Shown here one piece after another: positions 45,801 to 57,749 of a DNA stretch of 64,000 nt. Positions within the stretch are counted from its first letter, which is position 1. Each line of letters starts with the position of its first letter. Position numbers and translations under genes: made by a program. The notes beneath the pieces were generated by a model, which was given only the letters and a program-made list of their open reading frames with translations, made no database searches and was not told the DNA's origin. This DNA comes from Anniella stebbinsi (lineage: Eukaryota > Chordata > Lepidosauria > Squamata > Anniellidae): positions 76,209,763 to 76,273,762 of the forward strand of contig JARDYH010000007.1 of assembly GCA_029215795.1 (NCBI GenBank). Direction: 5' to 3'.

Positions 45801-48800
45801 CAAACCATTGAATGACTTATTGCCACAATCTTAATGAGCCAACATATGGAGACCACATCGATGGACGTAAGCCTGGCAATTGGATTCCTGAACTACCTGC
45901 TCTAACCATGATATTGCTTTAGCCCAGATGTGTTGGAACTTAGCCCCAGGGGCCAAATCTAGCCTGCTTGGAGTCCCAATCTGGCCCTCCAGGATTCCCC
46001 AGAGAGCCTCCTTCCCTTGGCCCCACCCCTTTCCCTTTAATGCCAATCATTAATTTATTCATTAGTGGATCTGTGACCATATAATAAACATTGATGAAGT
46101 AGTCAGTTATTACATTTATACTTTGCCTTTTTTTCCATCTTGGAGGGAATCCAAGGGAACCTCCTCCTCCTCCTCTCCATTTTATCTTCACAACACTCCT
46201 GAGAGGTAGGTTAAGCTGAGGGTCAACACCTTCTGGCAAAAGTCACCCAGTGAACTGCATGGCCAAATGGGAACTCAGAATCTGGATCTCCTGAGTCTCA
46301 GGCCAGATCTACACCAAGCGGGATATAGCGGTATGAAAACAATCAGTGCACTTCAATACTGCTATAAAGCAATAGTGTGACTCCTGTCTTTTATATACCG
46401 CTTGCATACCACTTTCTTACCATTATATCCTGCTTGGTGTAGATCTGGCCAGTGTCCAACACTGTAATCACTACACCACATTGATGGTTTCCTGGCCTTT
46501 GAGATTTTTTTTTCTCCATTCTAAAAGGTTGAATTGTTTCTCCTAAGGCAGACTGGGAAACCACCAAATGATTGGCAGGTGAGAGATGGGGTGGGGCCAT
46601 GGAAAAGGGCCGGGCCATCTCAGAACCCCTGGAGGGACACATAGGGCATAGATGCAGAAGGTCCCAATTCCTGGTATATCTAGTTTAATGTAGTAGAAGA
46701 ACAAAACTTCAGATACGTGCTGCATTGGAGCAGACAAAATCGGTCTAGATAGAACAAAGATCTAACTCAATGGGCAGTATCTGACTGTATCTTTCCAATA
46801 GCACAAATAACTCTGCACTAGTTGAAGCTAAGTTCTGAACTATGCACAAGAGAAAAAGCTAACTAAAGTTTCATTTGCACAAGCACGGTTGTGGAAGTAT
46901 TGTACAACCCATAGTACAACCCCTTGCGCATAACTCTTATGCAATCCATTGCACAATCCTATACAACTGGTTGTGCAAGCACCATAGGTAACTACTTGTG
47001 CAGTGCAAAGATTCAGCAGAGCTCTGCTAGCACTATTTGAGTTTGCAAAACAACACTGTTAGATACTGCCCATCTCTTTCCTTATCTCCCAATTACCCTA
47101 AAGTTATTCAAGGCACCTTGTAATAGTTTCCATTCCAAAAACAGCCACAGTTCTTCACTGTGACACAGCCAAGACCATCAAAGAAGTAGCCATCGTTGCA
47201 CTGACATCCTTCTGTGCATGTCTCGGGGCATGTTCTGGAGACAGTGATCCCAGCACAGTCAGCGGAGCAGAGATCTGCACAGACTTCATAGTGGCTGTTG
47301 GAAGGGCAGCTCAGAGCTACAGGAGAGAAAGAAATGTCGGAAAAGGCACATGATTGAGGGCAAAGATCATCAGCATCCATGGTGGCTGAACCTGCTTCAT
47401 TCTTGGAACTCAACGTCTTCCATGGGAACAAATAAAATGAATGCTATGGGCAACTTTGGCTGCAAAGAGACTGATCCTGTGGAACTAGAAGGAGAGTGGC
47501 GTCCCTTTCAGTTACTCACTGGACAGAAGATGTGTCCCACCATTTCCATATATGAACTTGCTAAGCTTAAAGCACTAAGAAGAGATTTACTGTTGCAACT
47601 GTACAGCTTCCAGATGGGGCTTTTTAGGACACCTTCACCCTGTCTCATTCATGGAATTTACCAGGGTGGGGGGGCAAGACATCATCATCTTCCACTTGTA
47701 ACCCTGCTGTGCTTTCTCACCACTTCGTCCACCTTTTCCCTTACCACAGAATAGCCCTTAAGAAAAAATAACCAGACAAAATTCCTGCCCAAGAACTTCT
47801 GATGGGTAGCTCTAGGAGTCCTTCATCTGGAAGTACCCCTGGACTGCATAGAAAAACACATGCTCCCCTGGAACAATTATCTTATTGACTATGGACTATG
47901 GTGAACTTAACCCAGGTGAATTAATTATTTCCTTGGATAATAATGACTCACCCATGTAAGTTCAGATGAGAGTTCTCCCTTAAAACGAACTCTCGTTCCA
48001 TGTTAAAAAAAAGTGTTTGTGCATCTTGGGAGTTGTAGCTCGGAAACCCACAGTGTGGCATGAACCATATTATGTACCTCCTTCCTGATTGGTTGCTTTC
48101 ACATGGCCTGCCTATGTGATGTTTACCACGCCACTGCTTCTAACCATATATGTAGGAGAGAAGAAGATGGACCTGCATAGGAGTCCTCCTCCTCCTCCTC
48201 CTCCTCCTGGTACCAGTGCTGCAATAATGTTGAGGGAAGCAGTAATGGATGCACAGGACCATTCAAGATTTATACCAACCAACTCAACACGTATACAGAA
48301 ATGGCATTGCTTAGATACTGACAGCACATGCTTGGAAGCTCACAATCAATTCTGAACTGAATCACAAATCCATAAAATATAGATCCAGGCTCCTTAAAAA
48401 TGTGAGCATTGCAAATAGGTAAAGTTTGACCAGTGAGCCGAATAATTACAAAATTTGGCAACATCACTCCTCATAACGTAAGCTATACTCAACTTTTCTT
48501 CTCCTTCTCTCTCTTCTCTGCTTTTCTCTAGTCTTTGCTGATTCTTTCTCCTCCCCCAAAATCAATACTGACTCTCTTTTTTTCTGTTTTACTATTTGGA
48601 AAAAATACAGCCACAAGCCATATATATATATATATATATGAACCATATCGACCTGGAATTCAGCATTATGGTACTCACGGCAGAAGGATGGATTCCTCCA
48701 GGGCTGGATGGGGATCTTGGCTTCTTGGCAGGCGGACACGTAGCTCTGGATGCTCTGGCACAAGACCTCACTGTCCCCATTGCCCAGGCAGAGATCATAG

Positions 48801-51800
48801 ATGCAGTTATTAAAGTACATATTGGGGTCCACTTTGCTGTGGCAAGCTCTGAAGGGGCTATCCGAGGCAGTGAGGATCCCACAGTAGTTGCGCTGTTTGA
48901 AAATGCTCTTCTTCCTTTCCTCACAGGCTGGGCAGCTCTTTCCAGAGCATCCATCTGAGCAGGATCTGTCTTCCCCAGGAACTGAAACCTTCCAGGCAGC
49001 GCCAAATGCAGCCACATCAGACGTCACCTGGCCATTGGGGAGGAGGAACTCATCTCTCTTCTCCCCATTGTAGTTCCCACAGAGGCCTCGCACCTGGCCC
49101 TTGTAGCTGCTTGGAATGGTGACCGTGACACTGTAAACCAGATTGTAGCTCACAACGAGACCAAAGTCAGTTCGTATCAGAACTTTAGTGCCCTGCTGTT
49201 CGGCTCTGAGACTTCCATCAGAAAGAACAATGGGGAGAGACTGGAACACTCCATTCACCTGGAAGAAGAAGAGGATGAGCAGAACATGTTCAGTGGTCAC
49301 AAAACTGCCTTCAATGATCTTTTGCCCCTGTCTCTACTAAAGAAATAGGCCCAGTTTGCATAACTGTTCTTGACATACGGAAGTCAACCCAAGTTGATAT
49401 TTTCAATGGATCTGCATATAGAGGACCACCTTGAGAATGCTTGAACATGTGCCCAGCTCATAAGTCAACAGGTCTAGACAGTAGTGCAGGTAGCTATGTT
49501 AGACCCTGGACTTAATGACCCAATAGGCAGCCATGTCTATTGGGTCTTCATTTCTACATTCCTGTTGTGTTAGGGCAAAATAAATAAAGACAGGAGGGAA
49601 GGAAGGAAGGAAGGAAGGAAGGAAGGAAGGAAGGAAGGAAGGAAGGAGAGGGGGGAGAGAGGGATGGGGGAAGGAAAGAAGGAAGGAACGAAGGAAGGAA
49701 GGGAAGGGAGAAAAGAAAGAAAGGCATGTGTTGCTTTGTGGTTTAAAGCCATTTAAATCAAGCCATCCACATTACTGCAAGAATAAAATGCAATTTGCTT
49801 TTCCTGCCCTACTGTTAAACACATTTTATTGGGAAGAAATGCCATTTCGCCCTAAAACGATAACACATATTTCAATATAAAAATAATAAAATGATCTCAG
49901 CTGATGGCTACCTGATTGTAAAATGCATTTAAAAATATGAAGAAAGGGTGCTTCAATGAGCAGCAGCAGCCCCAGGGGGTGACAGGAGGCCTGTTTGCCA
50001 GTGCCATCATCCCCTGCTGCTTCCAAGAGACCCTTAAGTACAGGCACCAGACCTCTGCTCTGAGGTCCAGCATGAGTGCATCACCACCTCTAAAGAACCT
50101 GTTGGAAAGTGGATCCTTGAACACAGATGCATCCATTGTGCTGACAGCGATGAGCTAGATAAACCAGGTCTGACAGTACAAGGCAGTTTCCTTTGTTCCA
50201 ACCCAAAGCAAATCCATCTTTGATCTTCTGGGAAGAAACTAGAAGGCCTAGGCTGATGAAAAACTAGAGCAGTCTGGAGGCAGCCCATGGGGTCTCCCTA
50301 TCTAGCCTGCCCCCTGCAAAGCAGTTAGGCTTTTAAAAAGCTGCCATGGCCTGCTAATGTGAACCTTTTTAAAGTCACAGTGCTGTCTCTCTGCCCAGAC
50401 TACCTCAGAATGCTGTTGTGAAATAAATAGCAGGGGTAGAAGAGGATCATGTATGTTGCTTTGAGCATCTTGAGCCAGCTGCCAGAAATAGCCTTGGGAA
50501 CATGAAGATACCCACCTTGACCATTCCCTTTTTGTTTTGGAGCATGGTCAGTGTGAAGCCATAGGCTTCCACAGACACCATCTTAGTGACGGAGACTTTT
50601 CTACCATTCCAGGGCTGATTTGTCTGCGTGACAGTAAAAGGAGGCAGGTTCCTGTTGCCTGTGACGGCAGCCTTAGCAAGGATGTAGGTGCAGGTGCCTT
50701 GGAAGTCAAAGATGAATCCATCAAAGGAGAAGTAATGTGGATCGCCATAGGCCTTGCAAGTGGCCGAACCAATCGCGTGGCATTTCTGGGTGCCGTCCAG
50801 TACCCTGCACGCCTTGTCGGGGCCACAGGAGAATTCCTTGCAGGCCACGGCTCCACCAGGCTGGCACACACACTCCACATTGCAATTGCTGGTTGGGTAG
50901 AAGGTTTGCCCGGTCGTGTAGTACTGGCCTTGGTACATGCAGCCGCACTGAGCCATGGGGACGCAACGGTCACCGCTGAGCACAAAGCCTTCATCGCAGG
51001 TGCACCCTTCGGTACAGTGCCCTGAGCAAAGCAGAGGCGAGTAGAGGCTGCTGCATGTCTGTTGACAGCTCCCGGCGCAGAGTTCGTAGTGACTGTTTTG
51101 GAGACAAACTGGCTCTGGAAAAGAAACACCATTCCCATCATTCCCATTTCGCTTCGTGGACTTCCTTAGTTTAGATCAGGGTCAGGCCAACTTTTGGGGC
51201 ACATCCAGCAATTTGTGAAACGGTCCTGGGCACCACCACAAATAGCCATCATGGAAGGCATGGCAAAGGACAAGCGACCTGTTCAAAGGCCTGGGTAGAA
51301 GGCAGAGGTGGGTTCTGAGTAGTGCTGTGCTGAAAATTTCCATTTTTCCATTTTTGGCCTTTCGTGAATGGGGGCCAAGGTACACGGAAAATTCAGGCAA
51401 AAGAAACTGTGAGAGAGGAGAATTTCAAGTAACTTTCTCCTTGGCAACGAGGACAGGATTTCCACTTACTTTTTTAAGTGTAGGCGGTGGCTGAGAAAAC
51501 TCCTTTCGATTTATTTGTTCTCTTTAAAACACTCCCTGCGCTTGTAGGAGGCCAGGATTCTTCTGTAGCCCCGCAACTCTTTTTCAACTCACGGGAGATC
51601 AAGTGATCTCACCCACTCCAATAAGCATTCAGGAAAGGCTCTGGGGCTACAGAAGCTTTGCAAAGACTCCCGGGCTATTGCAACCTTTTGCAGGGAGAGG
51701 AAAAAATCCCCAAAACAGAGAGCAGGATTCAGCACAGCACTAGTTCTCCTAAACATCTCCTTTAAACCCATTGTTTTCAGTACCAACAGAAATGTAGCTT

Positions 51801-51829
51801 GTTGTAATCTCAGCTGCCAGTAAAAATTA

Positions 51830-51865
<36 letters not shown>

Positions 51866-54800
51866 AAAGTGAGAGGGATAGAGCATCTTGGTGCACTGCA
51901 AGGAAGGTGTCAGGGGGGATTAGTATCTCTGGTTACCACATATCTACCCCGGTGCAGATACATCTCCTACTTTTGAAACATTAAAACAGGAATCTAATCA
52001 GCCAAACTGATGGGTGAGATTTTCCTTTTTCTGTCCTCCCCACACACCCCTAGAACAAAACAGCTACTTTGCAGAATTTTCTCCAAATATTTTCCGCCAT
52101 TTTGTGTACGTCAGCAGCTACTTCCCCTCCCAGAATGCCCCAGGACGACGCTTAATCCAGGGCATTACAGAAGATACAAAATGGAGGCCTAGAAATGGTT
52201 TCTGCTTACAAACAGGGCGAAGAATTCCAAGAGGCCGTTTGTGCACAGTTCTAGAAATGATGTTTATTTTTTATCTCTCGGCACTGATTCCCAAATGCAA
52301 AAACCTGGCAGATGGCACACGTGTTTCTCATCACCTGAGATCCTTCTAACTATGCTGGGCTTTGAATCGGGGCCTTAGTGCATGTAAACCATCTTCTCTA
52401 CCACTAACGTATCACTATCTCTACTTTTCCCCCAACAGAAGGTGGAGCAAAATGTAGTCATACTTACTCCAAAGTATGTGGACTCTCCAGGTATAGATGG
52501 TCACCCGCAAGGCTTGACAGGCTGCGGCATAAGCAGAAACTGCATACCCCAACACAGCTTGCTGGCCATTGTAGATGCAGTAGTCATATACACAATCCAT
52601 GAAGAACCCCTCCGGGTCAATTTTGCCATGGCATTCCCTGAACGGGCCGTTCTTGTCCACAAGGAGTCCACATTCTACACTGCTGCGTCGTTGACGCTGG
52701 GCAATTCTTTCCATGTCTGGACACACCTTTGGGTTGGGTTCTCCACAGCCCGGAGACTCTGTCACCTTCCAGTGCCGGCCCAGGGCTGTAGGATTTGAGG
52801 CTGGCACAGACCCCCCGGCTGTCAAGTCATCTTGTTTGTCTGCATTGAAGTTGCCACAAAGACCGCTGAGAGCACCTCTGTAGGTTGTGGGCACAGTGAC
52901 CGTGACGTGGCTTTGCCAGTCAAAGGTGACAGTGAGGCCGAAATCGGTTTGGATCACAGCATCCCATCCCTTTCGGTAGATGAGGATTTGGTCCAGGCTG
53001 GTCATGTACGGCAGGTTGGTCAGCAAGCCATTCACCTGGGAGCAGAGACAGAGTAGAAGGAGTGAGTAGGAACCCTCCAGCCTGTAATCCGGCTCTATGG
53101 CTATAGGGATATTGGAGGAACCCAGTTGGACAGTGGAGTTCGATGACCTCTTGTCATCTCAGCCCATCCCCTCGGACTCCATTCCGATTCGGTCCACAAC
53201 ATGTGGGCCAGCTGTCAGATTTTCCATATTTTCTTTATTTGCTTAACCAGATGTTTGTGCTAACTGCAGCTGTGATTTTCATAATTTGTGCAAAGTGTGG
53301 CCATGATTTATGCCATTAAAAAAAAAAAGTTCCTGGAGGTGCTGCAGAAATTGCCAAGCCCTCAAAGGGCCTGATTTCCCAGCAATGGAAAACAAAATTA
53401 AAATAACAACTGCCAAAATAAACATTTAGAGGATTTCTTAAAACCACATTTCTAGGTTTGCTTTAGAAACTTGACTTCACTGAAAACTTTTCTTCCCCTT
53501 AAAGCTGAGCTGCACTATCCTGTGCTTTTCTACAGAATAAAGTAGATGCATGCTTCCAGGTAAATGCATACAGGATTGTATCCATATGGTTAAATACTTA
53601 TTGGAGCATAAATATTTATTATATTTCTATTCTACTCAGTCGAAGAAGCTCTTTGGGCACTTCACAAAAAAAAACCTTAAAAGCATAAAATACAATAAAC
53701 ATAGTAAAACTCAATAAGAAAACCTTAAGTTTAAATCAGAATGACACCAAAGTAAAAACCAGGATAAAAAAAAGGCAACAGCAGTTTTTTAACTGAAATT
53801 TGAAACCTGCAGGTGTGCTTCTGAATGGACGTGTGCAGTAGGGGTGTGCACGCCAAAAATATCATCGTTTATCATTATCGTCATTTCGGACCAAAAAAAT
53901 TATCGTCTTCATTCATATCGTAGGTGAATTATCGTGAAAAAACAATATTTTTTGCATCTCTATTTTCAAAGAAAAATGCCTATAACTTCTGTGTTTTAAA
54001 AGTTAGATGCTTGAAACTTGGTCACAGTGCTTATGGGGTATGCTTAAGTATGTGTATGAAATTTGAGATCAATCCCTCCAACCCTCAATTTTATATGAAT
54101 TTTTAAAAGATCATTTCTGTTCTGACAGGTTTGAATGAACGCACGTGGCGAGCTGTCATTCTGATCTGTCAGAACAGAAACAATCTTTAAAAAATTCATA
54201 TAAAATCGAGGGTTGGAGGGATTGATCTCAAATTTCATACACATACACAGGCATACCCCATAAGCACTGTGACCACGTTTCAAGCCTCTAACTTTTAAAA
54301 TACAGAAGTTATATTTATATGGCAGTCCGATAAAACGATAAAATCACCCGAAAATTATCGTCTCCGATGATTATCGTACGTTTTTCTATCGTATCGTCAT
54401 CGTTAAACACATGCACGATAACGACCCTATCATATTGTTATTGTATATTTTAACGATACGATACACATCCCTAGTGTGCAGGACTGAACTAGAAATCTAG
54501 TTATTGAATTTTAAAGGATGTTTTTGAAGAGCTGCTTGCCAAAATCAGTATTTTTAAAGCTTATTGTGGGAGAATTGGCTTCAGACCTTTATTTTCTCCC
54601 CCATTGATTTAATTCATACATAGATATAGATATATAGATACAGATGTTTTACAAAATTATACCCTGCCTCTCTTTATAAATTAACCCAAGGATTGGTAAC
54701 AAATTAAAATGAATTAAAATCAAAACATCGATTGCAAAAACAAAGAAAAACTCAGAATGCAGAAAGAAAGAAAGGAAGAAAGGAAGGAAGGAAGGAAGGA

Positions 54801-57713
54801 AGGAAGGAAGGAAGGAAGGAAGGAAGCCCCCCCCCCAAAAAAACACCAATATAGCCATGGCAATGGCCACAGTATGACCAAAAATGCCCGGCACAAAATA
54901 ATGTCACAGTAAACTCTCCAAAGCAACTTCAGTTAGTTCCAAATGCCTTCCAAGAGAGTGAGCATTTCACCTGGCCCCTGATGGCACACAATGCCAGAGC
55001 TAGGCAGGTCTCCTTGGGGAAGGCATTCCACAAAGTTAGCACCACCACCAAAAGCCCCTGCACCTGGTAGACTCCCACTTCATGTCAAACTACAAAGCTA
55101 TCCAGAGGAGGATGTCGCTGATGCAGCTTGTTCCTTGCTGGAAGCATCTCTGTAATAATTATCAATGCATTCAACCAAATCGAGAGATAGAAGTGCAGGA
55201 GGCTGCCGTAAACTGAGTCAGGCCGCTGGTCCATTTGTCTGAGTGGGATCGACCCTGACTGGTGAGGCCTCTCCAAACTCTCAGGACTAGATCTTTCCCA
55301 GCTCTGCTACCTATAGTTCTTTAGCCAGCTGATTCCACTCTATTTTTTTTTTGCCAAAGCAGAGGCTTGCTGACTTTTGTGCAGTATTTCCCCCATTCTA
55401 AAAGCTCAAAATGCCTCTCCTAAGGTTCAGCACATCCGATTTGACTCACCATGACTCTTCCCCGATAGGCCCAGCTGACAGATATCTCCAGGCCATAGAC
55501 TTGAACCTTGACCAGCTTGTTGCGGGACATGGACCAGCCACCTTGTCCTGAATTCTGGACCAAGACCTGGAAATCGACCAAACCTGGGTTCTTCTTGCTG
55601 AGTCCGGCGAATGTGTAGAGACATGTGCCATGGAAGTTAAAACTCTGGCCATCGAAGCTATGATAGTGAGAGTACCCGAAGGCAGAACAGGTGGCGTAGG
55701 CCGTTGGGTAGCAGTCCTGTATGCCGTTCTCCACTCTGCACTGTTGCTCACCCTTGCAGCTGGCAGCCTGGCAGGTCACTTGCTTGCTCTGTAGGTTACA
55801 GACGCAGCGTCTCGTGCAGGTGCCATCCCCCCAGAACTGCTCGCCGGGAGTTAAGAGACGCCCTTCGAAAACGCACCCGCAGGCAGCCCGCGGGATGCAT
55901 TTCCCAGCATCCAACACAAAGCCCTCATTACACTGGCAGGTCTCCACGCATCGCGCAGAGGTGCAGCCGGTGGGAAGAGCTTGGTTGTTGCAAGTGGCAG
56001 GACAGGCCGAGCCGCAGATCTTGTATTGGCTGTTCTCGGGGCAGGATAGAGCTTCAAGGAAAAGGGAAGGAAAAAAGGGGGCATCATTTTCCTTCATATC
56101 TTAATATTTTTTGTTAGGATTCCTCCTTAAGGGGTTTCCTCCAGGTTTTTGTGGGCCTCCTCCGTCAGTGAGTCTACCTTCTCACCGGCATTGTCTCCAG
56201 CTGCTCTTCCTCCTCATCAGGAGAGTTTGGACGACATATTAGGCAATGGAGGGGGGAATAACACACTCACTGTGCGTTATTTTCCCGGTGCCCGACACAC
56301 AACATGTTGCCCTTCCCCCATTGTGTGCCTGAAATTCCCGGCGTCCGTCTGGGCTGCTGGTGCTCCTCCCTCCCCCCATCAGTCCTCTGCCCCTATCCCA
56401 TCATGCACTTCAAGTTCTGCCAGCTGTGTAGGAGCAGCCGGGGTTTTTTGGTCGCTCCTGACACGGAACTCTATGACCGACTGGAATAGTACACAGAGAG
56501 AGGGGGGATCCCGCCACACTACATTTTAAGCAATCGGTTTCAGGATAAACAATGGAGCAGCCCATTGTTTTTCCCCGTTCTTTAATTCACCAAAATAGCA
56601 TACTGTCAGTTGTGAGTGTGTTGTGTGTTGCCTGACACACAACACAATAATCTATACAACTGACAGTTGCTTCCCCCCCTCCGTTGGTTGTTGTGTCGTC
56701 CGAAACAAGCCATCCTCTTTCTCATCACTGCTACCACTTACTTCCTTGACAGGCAGAGAAACAGGACAGAGTATGCAGTGAGATCTGCTGCTCCTCCTTC
56801 TGAGCGCCACCATGGGCTGGACCAGAGCGAGAGGCAGGCGAACAAGGGCACTGCAATGGTGAAGTGGAGGAGCAACTCCAGGGGGGCTTTTGTTAGTGGG
56901 CCCCTTCTGGGCTGTGGGCCCTCGGTAGCTGCCCTACCATGCCTACCCTTGACACCAGCCTTGCCTCCGCATATGGCTCTCAACACTGAGCCTCTCAAGG
57001 CAGCCTGGGATGCTCTTTGGCAGGAACATTATCTCCTCAAAGGCAACCCATATCCGTCTGGGTTAACCCCATAACTTGTTATCTTATCCAGACTGAACTG
57101 TTGCTCTTCTTCCTTTCCCCCACTGAGATGAGAATATGGCTGAATTCGGACGACACAATAAGCAACTGGGGGGGGGGGGAGGGAACAATAGTCAGTTGTA
57201 TTGACTATTGTGTCGTTCGAATGCTGCCATAGTCAGCTCAGCGCTGATCCTAATCCACACCACAATTGATTATTTATTACCATGCTGTGTGGGGAGTACC
57301 CCCTAGATGAACAACTGTAAAGTTGATTATTACCCCACCATTGACTATCGTGTTGTCCGAATTCAGCCTATGGCTTGTTGTATCAAGCCAAGGTCCATCT
57401 ATCCAGCGTTCTGGCAAGCCAAACACCCGCTGAGAGCTGACAAGCAAGGGACCTCTTATTTTTTTGTCCTCTATTTTCGGACCTCTTATTATTGTTATTA
57501 TTGCCCTCCACTGCCAATGATTGTTGACCGATCTACTTGCTGTGAATTATTCTAGCCATTTTTTTAAGCCATCCAAATTAGTGGTCCTTTGTAATGTTTT
57601 GTGATAACGAATCAAGACTGAGATGGAGTTAGCAATTCAATAGGGGGAATGGAATCGGTGTTTTTCAGCTGCCCACCTGAACTAAGTAGCCATTAACACA
57701 CGTGTGTGTGTGT

Positions 57714-57749
<36 letters not shown>

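Noticed and set aside
46860..47010. An imperfect inverted arrangement of GTACAAC/GTTGTGC motifs
   Set aside because: Too short and irregular to call an element or a regulatory site.
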